Of a stretch of DNA of 56,804 nucleotides, positions 43,780-51,498 are shown piece by piece. The DNA is from Brevundimonas sp. Its GTDB lineage: Bacteria > Pseudomonadota > Alphaproteobacteria > Caulobacterales > Caulobacteraceae. The first letter of the stretch is position 1, and every line of letters begins with the position of its first letter. The stretch is from contig NZ_JAEMRO010000008.1 in assembly GCF_016463295.1 (NCBI RefSeq), forward strand, positions 1,688 to 58,491, given 5' to 3'. Both the position numbers and the translations under genes were made by a program. The notes below the pieces were generated by a model, which did not search any database, was not told the origin of the DNA, and saw only the letters and a program-made list of their open reading frames with translations.

Positions 43780-44079
43780 ATGTCGCGTCGCTGCGAACTC
43801 ACCGGTATCGGCCCCATGGTCGGCCACAGCGTGAGCCACTCGAACGTCAAGACCAAGCGCCGCTTCCTGCCGTCGCTGAAGACGGTCAAGGTCGCCTCGG
43901 AAGCCCTGGGCCAGACCTTCAGCCTGCGGATCTCGAACGCCGCCCTGCGCACCCTGGACTACAAGGGTGGCCTGGACCCCTTCATCGTCAAGGCCCGCGA
44001 CGAGCAACTGTCGATGGCCGCCCAGCGCATCAAGCGTCAGGTCAAGGCCAAGCTGGCCGAGCAAGCCACCGCCGCCTGA
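43780..44079 (+). CDS. rpmB: 50S ribosomal protein L28
   Basis: 99 residues with the L28 signature MSRRCELTGIGPMVGHSVSHSNVKTKRRFLPSLKTVKV and the alphaproteobacterial C-terminal extension (ALRTLDYKGGLDPFIVKARDEQLSMAAQRIKRQVKAKL). AAGGA precedes the ATG. A standard terminator follows. It marks the left edge of the repeat-ORF tract. Confidence 0.96.
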   Translation: MSRRCELTGIGPMVGHSVSHSNVKTKRRFLPSLKTVKVASEALGQTFSLRISNAALRTLDYKGGLDPFIVKARDEQLSMAAQRIKRQVKAKLAEQATAA

Positions 44080-44106
44080 TCGGCGACGACATCAAGATGT
44101 GAAGAG

Positions 44107-44131
44107 GGCCGGTGGAAACACCGGCCTTTTT
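44107..44131 (+). terminator. Rho-independent terminator after rpmB
   Basis: GGCCGGTG, GAAA loop, CACCGGCC then TTTTT, 28 bases after the rpmB stop; the same design as the carD terminator. Confidence 0.92.
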
Positions 44132-44211
44132 CTTTGGGTGGATGGGGAACGAGAGTTGCTGGCTTTGTGGCAGTTCGGGCAGCGGCAAGGCCACAAGCAG
44201 ACGCGCTGAAG

Positions 44212-44262
44212 GTCCGCTATGGGTGGAATGCAGACAGTCGCGTAGGGGTGGCTAGCGGACGT
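44212..44262 (+). repeat. Family D repeat, copy A
   Basis: Starts GTCCGCTATGGGT and ends GGGTGGCTAGCGGACGT; the central AGCGGAC half is degenerate (TGCAGAC). It is the leftmost of six same-orientation copies and borders the 44301-44588 ORF on its 5' side. Confidence 0.8.
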
Positions 44263-44300
44263 CGCTTGCGTCTTGCAGGCGATTTAGCAACCATCACTGG

Positions 44301-44588
44301 ATGGCCGTATCTCTTCTCTATTCTGAATCCGGCTGCTCGCTGGAATTTTCAGTGTCCGACATAGAGCGCGTCCGAGCAGCACTTGAACGACACTACGGCA
44401 AACCGGCGGTCAATGACTCAAGCCCATTCATGACTGTCTACAGCTTCGCCAAGGCGAAGCTGGCCTTTCAGAACGAGTGGGATGACCCATGTCTCATCGC
44501 CAACGACGCGACGGGGGTAGCGATGCTGGAGCACATCGCGATAGAACTAACTCAAGCCGCTCAAGCGACGCAAAACCGACCATTCTAG
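44301..44588 (+). CDS. Hypothetical protein in repeat interval A-B
   Basis: 95 residues, soluble, no family recognised. The middle has a short helix with charged residues (SDIERVRAALERHYGKP) and a C-terminal helix (MLEHIAIELTQAAQATQ). Codon use is less GC-biased than in neighbouring core genes, suggesting foreign origin. It is the only one of the five interval ORFs on the plus strand. Its stop is one base before repeat copy B. The ribosome-binding site is weak, so the ATG is tentative. Confidence 0.6.
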   Translation: MAVSLLYSESGCSLEFSVSDIERVRAALERHYGKPAVNDSSPFMTVYSFAKAKLAFQNEWDDPCLIANDATGVAMLEHIAIELTQAAQATQNRPF

Positions 44589-44589
44589 G

Positions 44590-44639
44590 GTCCGCAATGG
44601 GTCGAAAGCGGACCGTTGCCTATGGGTGGTTAGCGGACG
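44590..44639 (+). repeat. Family D repeat, copy B
   Basis: GTCCGCAATGGGTCGAAAGC and then GGACCG...TATGGGTGGTTAGCGGACG, a near-consensus copy. It fills almost the whole space between the convergent stops of the 44301 and 44640 genes (1 base on the left, none on the right). Confidence 0.88.
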
Positions 44640-44942
44640 CTAGCTCACGGTCCGAATGTAGTCGGCCAAGCTGTCTATCAAACGGCCTTGTTCATCGTCG
44701 CGCCATTGCAGCCTGATGTGCCATTCGGACTGGCCGTCTAACGAGACGAACAAGCTCAAGCCATCGTCGTGGGGCAGGGAGGTGTGGCCGAGGAATGCCC
44801 ACGTTTCACCGACCTGATGCAGCTTGGCATCGTAGTCGGTGAAGTCTTGAGTTACCTCGTAACGCGCTCCTGGTGTCAGGTGTTTGAACGCGGCCTGCGA
44901 GCGTGAGGCGGTCCAGTAACCAAGAGGCTTGGGTCCATACAT
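44640..44942 (-). CDS. DUF3601-like small protein in repeat interval B-C
   Basis: 100 residues. The segment GARYEVTQDFTDYDAKLHQVGETWAFLGHTSLPHDDGLSLFV, then WHIRLQWRDDEQGRLIDSLADYI, resembles DUF3601 (function unknown). I chose ATG 44942, after GGGG; a GTG at 45023 would add 27 residues translated from repeat copy C and is rejected as artefact. The stop codon abuts repeat copy B with no gap. Confidence 0.75.
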   Translation of the reverse strand: MYGPKPLGYWTASRSQAAFKHLTPGARYEVTQDFTDYDAKLHQVGETWAFLGHTSLPHDDGLSLFVSLDGQSEWHIRLQWRDDEQGRLIDSLADYIRTVS

Positions 44943-44951
44943 GTGCCCCAA

Positions 44952-45020
44952 ATAGCGGACGTTCGGGAGGTCGCCAACGGGTCGGAAGCCGACTGTCGCC
45001 TGAGGGTGGCAAGCGGACAT
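44952..45020 (+). repeat. Family D repeat, copy C (variant)
   Basis: The core AACGGGTCGGAAGCCGACTG and the ending GGGTGGCAAGCGGACAT match the family; the left part is replaced by AGCGGACGTTCGGGAGGTCG, so the first GTCCGCT half is missing or rearranged. It abuts the stop of the 45020-45415 gene. Confidence 0.75.
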
Positions 45021-45415
45021 CACTTCATGAAAATGTAGGCGATCAGTCCCTCAGGCGACGTAGGCAAATCGCCATGAGCCTCCGAGGGACTGAGCCTCAA
45101 CTTCCCTTTTTCCGCCCTACGTGTCCTTTCCTCCAGAACACCATTCGCGATGCTGTGGAGCCATGATCGCACCATGTCGGAGCCAGTGGGCACTTCTTCC
45201 ATGCCAGCGATGATGACCTCTCGCTGCGATCCAACACCAAGCTCTATACGGTGCCCGGCAGCCGTGATTGCGAACCCTTCTTTGTCTTGGACCCACCAGT
45301 ATTCCAGGTGAGCGCAAGCATCACCGGCGTGGCGGAAGATGCTGACATCACCGGCCAACGCCTCGTCAGAGCTTTCATTTACGACCACGATTTCCGAGAG
45401 CCATTTGTCCGCCAT
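45020..45415 (-). CDS. Hypothetical protein in repeat interval C-D
   Basis: 131 residues, soluble and acidic, no family recognised. It opens WLSEIVVVNESSDEALAGDVSIF and has a central HLEYWWVQDKEGFAITAAGHRIELGV beta-rich part; the C-terminal half is helical (MVRSWLHSIANGVLEERTRRAEKG). The size and one-domain look would suit an immunity-like or orphan cassette protein, but that is only an impression. The TGA stop touches repeat copy C. Confidence 0.65.
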   Translation of the reverse strand: MADKWLSEIVVVNESSDEALAGDVSIFRHAGDACAHLEYWWVQDKEGFAITAAGHRIELGVGSQREVIIAGMEEVPTGSDMVRSWLHSIANGVLEERTRRAEKGKLRLSPSEAHGDLPTSPEGLIAYIFMK

Positions 45416-45440
45416 CCATCGAAAGTGGCAGCAGGGTCAA

Positions 45441-45493
45441 ATGTCCGCAATGGGTCGAAAGCCGACCCTTGCCTTCGGGTGACTAGCGGACGT
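45441..45493 (+). repeat. Family D repeat, copy D
   Basis: ATGTCCGCAATGGGTCGAAA at the left and CGGGTGACTAGCGGACGT at the right; the central half is GCCGAC. The stop codon of the 45483-45782 gene (TAG on the minus strand) lies inside this repeat. Confidence 0.87.
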
Positions 45494-45782
45494 TCTTGTT
45501 TTGCGCACCGAGCCAGCGAAACGCGTTGCGCGCTCCGATGACGATACCAGCTATCACTGCCGAGAAGGCAAACCAGTAGACCGCAGCAAGAGCCGCAATG
45601 AATGGAGTGTCCTGCTGACGGCGCGCGGCTCCGCGTAGAGCCTCTTGTGAGCCGGGATCGGGGCCGTGGCCTTTACTGTACGCCGGGACAAGCTCGAACC
45701 ACCCGTTGACCAATATCCAAGCAAATAGCACGACGGAGATTACGCCGACCGCAACCCAGTAGGTCTTCCAGCCCTTGGTCAT
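45483..45782 (-). CDS. Small two-helix membrane protein in repeat interval D-E
   Basis: 99 residues. Two membrane helices (about 7-30, YWVAVGVISVVLFAWILVNGWF, and about 62-84, AALAAVYWFAFSAVIAGIVIGA) flank a polar loop. No family recognised. The last three residues (NVR) and the stop are encoded by repeat copy D, so the original 3' end may have been replaced when the repeat arrived. Confidence 0.62.
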   Translation of the reverse strand: MTKGWKTYWVAVGVISVVLFAWILVNGWFELVPAYSKGHGPDPGSQEALRGAARRQQDTPFIAALAAVYWFAFSAVIAGIVIGARNAFRWLGAQNKNVR

Positions 45783-45807
45783 GCGGCCACGCTAACCCGA
45801 GGGCCTA

Positions 45808-45859
45808 ACGTCCGCTATGGGTCGAATGCGGACTCTCGTCTGCGAGTGGAAAGCGGACG
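45808..45859 (+). repeat. Family D repeat, copy E
   Basis: ACGTCCGCTATGGGTCGAAT then GCGGACTC and the ending GAGTGGAAAGCGGACG. It lies 25 bases before the start of the 45483-45782 gene and 7 bases from the stop of the 45867-46208 gene. Confidence 0.87.
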
Positions 45860-45866
45860 AACAGCC

Positions 45867-46208
45867 TTATGGCATTTGGCCCCAAGGACCTTTCGACCCC
45901 GTCGTTTTGCGCGCCGATGTTTCCGGCTGCGGGTCCCATTTGACAGGCCCGTAGGCTTTAGCGTCGATCCACGCCTTCACCTCCGCCAGCGTTTGGTGGG
46001 GCGTGAGTTCGCCCTTCTGATAATAAAGGAGGCCGTCTGGTCCAAGCGGTCGAGGTGTTTCGCCTGGCTCAAGCCTGTTCTCCGCCTCTCCCAGCGCGTA
46101 ACAGGCGTCGTGGTCCTTTGCGATGATGGTGATGCGCATGGGCAAAGTGCCTTCGTAAAGGAACGTGCCCCCCGTGACATACTCGCCTTGATAGTCGTTC
46201 AGCGCCAT
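45867..46208 (-). CDS. Hypothetical protein in repeat interval E-F
   Basis: 113 residues, soluble, no family recognised. YQGEYVTGGTFLYEGTLPMRITIIAKDHDACYALGEAE is beta-like; the C-terminus (ETSARKTTGSKGPWGQMP) is likely disordered. A start at 46292 would add 28 residues translated from repeat copy F and is rejected; MALNDYQGE at 46208 is the first ATG clear of the repeat, though its ribosome-binding site is weak. Confidence 0.6.
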   Translation of the reverse strand: MALNDYQGEYVTGGTFLYEGTLPMRITIIAKDHDACYALGEAENRLEPGETPRPLGPDGLLYYQKGELTPHQTLAEVKAWIDAKAYGPVKWDPQPETSARKTTGSKGPWGQMP

Positions 46209-46233
46209 TCGGTAAGTCTGCCGCAACTCGCTA

Positions 46234-46296
46234 ATGTCCGCTATGGGTCGAAAGCGGACATCGCACTGCCGCCGAAAACCGGACATTGGCAAGCGG
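46234..46296 (+). repeat. Family D repeat, copy F
   Basis: ATGTCCGCTATGGGTCGAAA-GCGGACAT at the left has a perfect GTCCGCT/AGCGGAC dyad. The right part differs from other copies (CACTGCCGCCGAAAACCGGA, then CATTGGCAAGCGG). It is the right end of the array. Confidence 0.85.
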
Positions 46297-46360
46297 CTTC
46301 CTTCTAACGCTTCGCGCTGTACCTTGCAGGCGCCAACGACCTCGCCCCGAGGACACCTCC

Positions 46361-46711
46361 ATGACCCGCGACCAGATGTTCGCCCATGCGCTGAGCCAGC
46401 CCGGTGCGGAGGACTCCACCCTGCATGGCGGGCGGTGCGTGCGGGTGCGGGGGCACTGGATCGTCAATGACAATGCCGACCCGGAGGCTCTGGCCCTGGC
46501 GCTGGATCGCGATACCGTGGCCCTGCTGATGGAGACGGAGCCACAGACCTATTTTCAGACTCCGCATTTCGATGGCTGGCCCGCCGTGCTGGTCCGCTAT
46601 GCCGTGGCCGACGACGACCGCCTGCGCGAACAGATCGACAAGGCCTGGGCCCGGCGCGCGACGGCAGCCCAGCGCAAGGCGCGGGAGGGCAAGGCCGGTT
46701 CAGCCGGGTAA
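46361..46711 (+). CDS. MmcQ/YjbR family DNA-binding-like protein
   Basis: 116 residues. The family segment TYFQTPHFDGWPAVLVRYAVADDDRLREQIDKAWARRA is clear, in a protein of the usual length for this fold. Function is inferred only by family; YjbR has a CyaY-like fold and suggested DNA binding. CGAGGAC precedes the ATG at 46361. It is the first core-like gene to the right of the repeat tract. Confidence 0.85.
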   Translation: MTRDQMFAHALSQPGAEDSTLHGGRCVRVRGHWIVNDNADPEALALALDRDTVALLMETEPQTYFQTPHFDGWPAVLVRYAVADDDRLREQIDKAWARRATAAQRKAREGKAGSAG

Positions 46712-46726
46712 GTCGTTGGCTCGTGT

Positions 46727-46751
46727 ATTCCTCCCCCGATGGGGGAGGAAT
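46727..46751. repeat. Family C hairpin
   Basis: ATTCCTCCCCC, GAT, GGGGGAGGAAT: a perfect 11-bp stem with a 3-base loop between the mmcQ-like gene and the M1 peptidase gene. A related element begins at 56760. Confidence 0.85.
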
Positions 46752-46814
46752 GGATCACTTGCGCACACCGACTGTGTCTCTAGGCTGATCCCCCTGTCCG
46801 TCCCGGAGCCCTTC

Positions 46815-48554
46815 GTGTCCGTATTCCGCCGTGTCGCCGTCGCCACCGTCTCCGTCCTGGCCCTGACCGCGGCCCCCCTCACAGCCTCGGCCCAGGACGC
46901 ACCCGCCCCTGTCGTCACCGACATCTCCGTCGAGTCGTCCGCCTTCACCCTGGCCACCGATCAGCCCCGCGCGCCCGAACAGGTCGCGGTGCGGTTCGAC
47001 AAGGCCGATCTGGCGATCCGGGTCATCCCGGCGGACAAGGCCATCGACGCCGTCGCCGTACTGGACTTCACCGCCCAGTCGCCGGTCGAGGCCCTGGTGG
47101 TCGAACTGGACACCCGCTTCGCCGTCTCCTCCGTCCAGGTCGACGGGCAGGAGATCGCGTCCGGCACTTGGACCAATCCCGACGGCCGCATGACCGTGCC
47201 GCTGGGTCGCACGCTTCAGACGGGCCAGACCGCGTCCCTGCGCATCGCCTATGCGGGCCAGCCGCGCGTGGCCCCCCGCGCGCCCTGGGACGGCGGCTTC
47301 GTCTGGTCCACCACGCCCGATGGCCAGCCGTGGATCGCCACGGCGGTTCAGGGCGAGGGCTGCGACCTGTTCTGGCCCTGCATCGACCATCCGCTGGCCG
47401 AACCGGGCCGTGTCGACCTGCACATCACCGTGCCGTCCGATCTGGCCGCGCCGTCGAACGGGCGGTTCGTCGGCAAGACCGACAACGGCGACGGCACCAC
47501 GACCTGGAACTGGAGCGCGCGTAGCCCCAACACCTATGCCATCGCCCTGAACATCGGGCCGTATGACGAGATGACCACCGACTATGTCAGCCGGTTCGGC
47601 AACGTCATCCCCCTGACCTACTGGTATCTGCGCGGCGACGACCCGGCCAAGGTGAAGGTCCTGTTCGACCAGTTCGCGCCCATGGTGGACTTCTTCGAGG
47701 CCACCGTCGGCCCCTACCCCTTCGGTGACGAGAAGATGGGGGTGGTGGAGACGCCGCATCTGGGCATGGAGCACCAGACCATCAACGCCTATGGCAACGG
47801 CTACCGGCTGGACGGGCGCGGCTTCGACTGGCTGCTGCATCACGAGCTGAGCCATGAGTGGTTCGGCAATCAGCTGACCAACCGCAACGCCGACGACATG
47901 TGGCTGCACGAAGGGCTGGGCAGCTATATGCAGCCGCTCTACGACCGCTGGCTGAACGGCGAGCGCTTCATGCAGGCCAGCCTGTTGCAGCAGCGGCGGG
48001 ACCTGATCAACCGCTACCCTGTCGTCTCCGGCACCGACCGCGCCGTGGCCGAGGTCTATGAGGGTGACACCGGGCCGGGGCTGGACCTCTACAACAAGGG
48101 GTCGCTGATCGCGCATTCCCTGCGCATGCTGGTGGGGGACGAGGCCTTCTTCCGCGCCGTGACCCGCCTGGTCTATGGGACGGCGACGCCGCAGCCTGGC
48201 CAGTTCCAGCCCCGCTATGGCACCACGCGCGAGTTCCTGGCCCTGATCAGCGAAGAGGCCGGACAGGACCTGGGCTGGTTCTTCGACGGCTATCTGTATC
48301 AGGCCGCCCTGCCCGATCTGCGCCAGACCCGCGACGAGCGCGGGCTTGCCCTGGAATGGGTCACCGGCGACGGCAAGCCCTTCCCCATGCCGGTCGAGGT
48401 CGAGATCGACGGTCGGCGCACCACCGTGGCCATGCCCGGCGGCCGCGGCTTCGTCGAGGCCCGCGCAGGCGCGCACATCCTGATCGACCCGGACAGCAAG
48501 GTCCTGCGCCGCATGGACTTCATCGAGGCGTGGAAGGGCTCAGGCGGAAACTAG
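46815..48554 (+). CDS. Exported M1 family metallo-aminopeptidase
   Basis: 579 residues with a GTG start after CGGAG. The signal peptide is VAVATVSVLALTAAPLTASAQ. The M1 catalytic domain has GMEHQTINAYG (exopeptidase motif, variant of GAMEN) and zinc-binding HELSHEWFGN (His 343, Glu 344, His 347) with the third ligand Glu 366 in LHEGLGSY. It lacks the large C-terminal helical domain of PepN. It would trim peptides in the periplasm. The stop overlaps the convergent transglutaminase gene's stop. Confidence 0.92.
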   Translation: MSVFRRVAVATVSVLALTAAPLTASAQDAPAPVVTDISVESSAFTLATDQPRAPEQVAVRFDKADLAIRVIPADKAIDAVAVLDFTAQSPVEALVVELDTRFAVSSVQVDGQEIASGTWTNPDGRMTVPLGRTLQTGQTASLRIAYAGQPRVAPRAPWDGGFVWSTTPDGQPWIATAVQGEGCDLFWPCIDHPLAEPGRVDLHITVPSDLAAPSNGRFVGKTDNGDGTTTWNWSARSPNTYAIALNIGPYDEMTTDYVSRFGNVIPLTYWYLRGDDPAKVKVLFDQFAPMVDFFEATVGPYPFGDEKMGVVETPHLGMEHQTINAYGNGYRLDGRGFDWLLHHELSHEWFGNQLTNRNADDMWLHEGLGSYMQPLYDRWLNGERFMQASLLQQRRDLINRYPVVSGTDRAVAEVYEGDTGPGLDLYNKGSLIAHSLRMLVGDEAFFRAVTRLVYGTATPQPGQFQPRYGTTREFLALISEEAGQDLGWFFDGYLYQAALPDLRQTRDERGLALEWVTGDGKPFPMPVEVEIDGRRTTVAMPGGRGFVEARAGAHILIDPDSKVLRRMDFIEAWKGSGGN

Positions 48555-49327
48555 ACCGCCTCGGCCGTCACCGACTGGCGCACCATCTGGCACGACCCCT
48601 GGGTGGTCAGAAAGGCGATGTCGGCCGCGTCGCGCCCGCAGGCGATCCGTACCAGACCCTCGACGGGAGCCAGCCCCGTCGGATCGACCAGCCACCAGCC
48701 GTCCGACAGCCAGACCTCGAAGATGGCGTGGAAATCCGGCGGGTTCAGCTGATGCGCAAAGGCACTGACCGCCCGCGCGGGAATACCCGAGGCCCGGCAC
48801 AGGGTAATGCCCATGTGGGTGAAGTCGCGGCAGACGCCCGCGCGGTCGATGAAGGTGCGCGACGCCGTCGTTTCGCTGTCCGACGCACCGGGCTCGTAGT
48901 CGATATTCTCGGCGATCCAGTCCAGGATCTTCAGCACGCGGTCGCCGCCGACCGTGCCGCTGAACGTCCGCTCCACGAACCGTCCAAACTGGTCCGACGG
49001 GCAATAGCGGCTGGGGTTCAGATAGGGCAGCACCTCGGCCGGCAGGTCGTTCCAGTCATGCTGGACCGTCACGGGCGGCAGGCCCTTGAGGACACCATTG
49101 TCGACCACCGCCTCATAGACCAGCGCCACCTCGCCCTGCAGATGCGCCCGCAGCGTGCGCGCGCCGAACTCGTCATCCTGATCATGCTGGAAATCCACCT
49201 CGGGCGTCGTGGTCAGCGTTTCTTCGAGGATGTTCTGGCCGGGCCAGTGAGCCACCTGAATCTTGTAGATCGCATCCGTCGGGGGATCGAAACGATAGAC
49301 CAGTTCGGCACGGACGCGGATTTTCAT
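48551..49327 (-). CDS. Transglutaminase-like cysteine protease family protein
   Basis: 258 residues. An N-terminal beta domain (MKIRVRAELVYRFDPPTDAIYKIQVA) precedes the transglutaminase core with Cys 166 (RAGVCRDFTHMGI), His 200 (DFHAIFEVWL) and Asp 215 (WWLVDPTGLAP), a complete triad. This fold includes peptidases and amide-forming enzymes; members of this bacterial group often sit with alpha-E/circularly permuted ATP-grasp genes, which are absent here. The start at 49327 removes a nonconserved 14-residue extension. Confidence 0.9.
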   Translation of the reverse strand: MKIRVRAELVYRFDPPTDAIYKIQVAHWPGQNILEETLTTTPEVDFQHDQDDEFGARTLRAHLQGEVALVYEAVVDNGVLKGLPPVTVQHDWNDLPAEVLPYLNPSRYCPSDQFGRFVERTFSGTVGGDRVLKILDWIAENIDYEPGASDSETTASRTFIDRAGVCRDFTHMGITLCRASGIPARAVSAFAHQLNPPDFHAIFEVWLSDGWWLVDPTGLAPVEGLVRIACGRDAADIAFLTTQGSCQMVRQSVTAEAV

Positions 49328-49393
49328 GGAGGCTCGACTGAGGCATTGCGGGCCGCTCGTCAACGCCATGCCGATGAGGCCGTTCCGTGACGC

Positions 49394-49954
49394 CTACGGC
49401 TCCAGTTCGATGTCCCAATACAGATAGTCCAGCCAGCTCTGATGCAGATAGTGCGGCGGGAAGCGGCGGCCATGTTGCTGCAGTTGCCAGGCGTTGGGGC
49501 GGTGCGGCTCGCGCCGGATCGGCATGCCGGCCTGCTGGGGTGTGCGGCCGCCTTTTCGCAGATTGCAGGGCGAGCAGGCCGCGACGATGTTTTCCCAGGT
49601 CGTGCGCCCACCCCTGGAGCGGGGCACCACATGGTCGAAGGTCAGTTCGGCGGTATCCCCGCAATACTGGCAGGTGAAGCCGTCGCGCAGAAAGACGTTG
49701 AAACGGGTGAAGGCCGGTGGGCGGTCCTGATCGACGTAGGTCTTCAGCGCGATCACGCTGGGCAGGGCGATCTCCATCGACGGGCTGCGCACGACCTTGT
49801 CATAGGTCGAGATCACGTCGACGCGGTCCTGATAGACCGCCTTGACCACTTCCTCCCATGGCCAGACCGACAGGGGATAATAGGACAGGGGCCTGAAGTC
49901 CGCATTCAGCACCAAGGCGGGAAAGCCGGACAGCTGGCGATGGGTGACCTGCAT
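49394..49954 (-). CDS. HNH endonuclease domain protein
   Basis: 186 residues. HNH core: paired Cys 95/98 (FTCQYCG) and Cys 127/130 (CSPCN) bind structural zinc, with DH at 107-108 (LTFDHVVPRSRGG) and Asn 122 (WENIVAAC) as catalytic residues. The N-terminus (LVLNADFRPLSYYPLSVWPWEEVVKAVY) is typical of the chromosomal HNH family found singly in many proteobacteria, whose role is unclear. AGAGGTG precedes the ATG. No restriction or phage genes are nearby. Confidence 0.9.
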   Translation of the reverse strand: MQVTHRQLSGFPALVLNADFRPLSYYPLSVWPWEEVVKAVYQDRVDVISTYDKVVRSPSMEIALPSVIALKTYVDQDRPPAFTRFNVFLRDGFTCQYCGDTAELTFDHVVPRSRGGRTTWENIVAACSPCNLRKGGRTPQQAGMPIRREPHRPNAWQLQQHGRRFPPHYLHQSWLDYLYWDIELEP

Positions 49955-50139
49955 CAGACACCTCTCACGAGGGCCGCGGGTCGGGCGGGATGTGTGCACG
50001 CGAGAGGACTGAAGACAGGTCTCCTTCCCAGGCTATGGATCAAGCCTAGACCTGATTCGACGCCTTGGCGATCATCGCGTCGTGACGGGCGCGAGACGGT
50101 TTGGCGACAGGGCCAGAGATCGGGCCGGAGATCGGGCCC

Positions 50140-50793
50140 TCACCCGCCCCAACTGGTCTTGCCGGGAAAGCCGGGCAGGCTCCACCCCCAGACCAGGGCC
50201 CCCGCGCGCAGGGCAAAGCCGCAACAGGCCGCCAGCACCGCCGCCGGCCAGGCCTCCAGCCCGACGGCCCGCCCGATGACGAACAGGGTCGCCGCCAAGA
50301 GCGCCGCCGATACTGTGATCTCACGCCGCAGCAGGATGGACGGTTGCCCCGCCAGGATATCGCGCACGATCCCGCCGAAGCAGGCCGTCAGCGCTCCCAT
50401 GACGATGCAGATCAGGGGCGCGACCTGGAACGCCTCCGCCTTGGCCGCGCCCAGCACGCCATAGGCGGCCAGGCCGATGGCATCCAGCCACAGCAGGGCC
50501 CGGAACCGCCAGGGCCGCGACCCGACAAGCCAGACCGCCACCGAGGCGAACAGGCAGACGGCGATATAGCGCCAGTCCTGCACCCAGAAGACCGGAGCCC
50601 CGATCAGCAGGTCGCGCAGCGTCCCGCCGCCCACGCCCGTGATGGCCCCGAAAAAGGCAAAGGTAACCAGGTCATGCTTCTCGCGCGCCGCCGCCAGCGC
50701 ACCGGTGGCCGCGAAAACGGCGACGCCGGCAAAGTCCAGCGCCCCCAGAACGGTCTCGGGACTGGCAAGGGCAGGATCGACGATAGGGCTCAT
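50140..50793 (-). CDS. UPF0126/TRIC-like membrane protein
   Basis: 217 residues, seven predicted helices built as two repeats. Each repeat carries the glycine hallmark: FFGAITGVGGGTLRDLLIG (about 47-65) and IVMGALTACFGGIVRDILAG (about 130-149). The family (YadS/YicG) is related to trimeric intracellular cation channels and is thought to conduct cations or carry glycine. Its ATG overlaps the AlkA-like gene stop (ATGA). Confidence 0.9.
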   Translation of the reverse strand: MSPIVDPALASPETVLGALDFAGVAVFAATGALAAAREKHDLVTFAFFGAITGVGGGTLRDLLIGAPVFWVQDWRYIAVCLFASVAVWLVGSRPWRFRALLWLDAIGLAAYGVLGAAKAEAFQVAPLICIVMGALTACFGGIVRDILAGQPSILLRREITVSAALLAATLFVIGRAVGLEAWPAAVLAACCGFALRAGALVWGWSLPGFPGKTSWGG

Positions 50794-51464
50794 TCTCGCG
50801 GTTCTACCGGCTCAGGCCCACCCTCAGCCAGCACGATCTCGCCACGCTTCACGCCCGTGTACCAGGCCCACAGCAGATGCGTCGCCACCGCCCGGTAAGG
50901 TCGCCACAGCTCCGCCCGTGCATAGGCGGCCTTCTGATCGGGCCGGGTCTCGGTCCCATCGGCCCATTTGATGGCTTCCTGCAGAGCGACGTCGCCACCC
51001 GGGAAAACATCCAGCCGCCCCTCGCACATCATCAGATAGGCCTCCGCCGTCCACAGCCCGACCCCCTTCAGCGCCGTCAGGGCCGCGATCGCGTCATCGT
51101 CCGACAGGGTCTGCATATGCTCCAGATCGATCCGCCCCTCGATCTGGGCCAGGGCGATCCCCTGTCCATAGGTCGACTTCTGCCGCGACAGGCCCATGCC
51201 GCGCAGGCTGTCGATGTCATGCGCCAGCAGGGCCTCTGGCGTGATCTCTCCCAGTCCAGCCTGCAGCCTGGCCCAGACGGAGGCCGCCGAGGCCACCGAC
51301 ACCTGCTGCTCCACGATCATCCGGAACAGGCCCTCGAACCCGCCGGGGCGCAGCCGCCATTCCAGCATCGGAGTCTGCGCATGCGCACGGGCCAAGGCGG
51401 GATCGCGCTCGGCCAGCGTCGCACGCGCTGTCGCAATGGCCTCGATATCGGGTGCTTTGGGCAT
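50790..51464 (-). CDS. AlkA-like DNA-3-methyladenine glycosylase
   Basis: 224 residues of the HhH-GPD superfamily. The helix-hairpin-helix is ALKGVGLWTAEAYLMMCEGR (131-150), with the catalytic Asp 158 in FPGGDVALQ. EGLFRMIVEQQVSVASAASVWARLQ is the conserved N-terminal helix region. It would excise alkylated purines at the start of base-excision repair. It lacks the N-terminal domain of E. coli AlkA, like the shorter alphaproteobacterial enzymes. GAGG precedes the ATG at 51464. Confidence 0.9.
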   Translation of the reverse strand: MPKAPDIEAIATARATLAERDPALARAHAQTPMLEWRLRPGGFEGLFRMIVEQQVSVASAASVWARLQAGLGEITPEALLAHDIDSLRGMGLSRQKSTYGQGIALAQIEGRIDLEHMQTLSDDDAIAALTALKGVGLWTAEAYLMMCEGRLDVFPGGDVALQEAIKWADGTETRPDQKAAYARAELWRPYRAVATHLLWAWYTGVKRGEIVLAEGGPEPVEPRE

Positions 51465-51498
51465 GGAGACCTCATCGACAGGATGCGAACACGGATTT

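Noticed and set aside
44943-45023. N-terminal extension of the DUF3601-like protein
   Set aside because: The added residues are the translation of repeat copy C; the family-like region and a ribosome-binding site support the start at 44942.
44212-46296. Family D repeats as classical integron attC sites
   Set aside because: Only copy E has a GTTAGGC at one end, no copy has a matching RYYYAAC partner at the other end, and no integrase gene is present. The cassette-like layout stands, but the sites are not attC by sequence.
44212-46296. CRISPR array
   Set aside because: Intervals of 310-420 bp are far too long, they contain ORFs, and no cas genes are present.
49394-49954. HNH gene as part of a restriction or phage-defence island
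   Set aside because: No methylase, phage, toxin or other defence genes adjoin it; this HNH type is a common solitary chromosomal gene.
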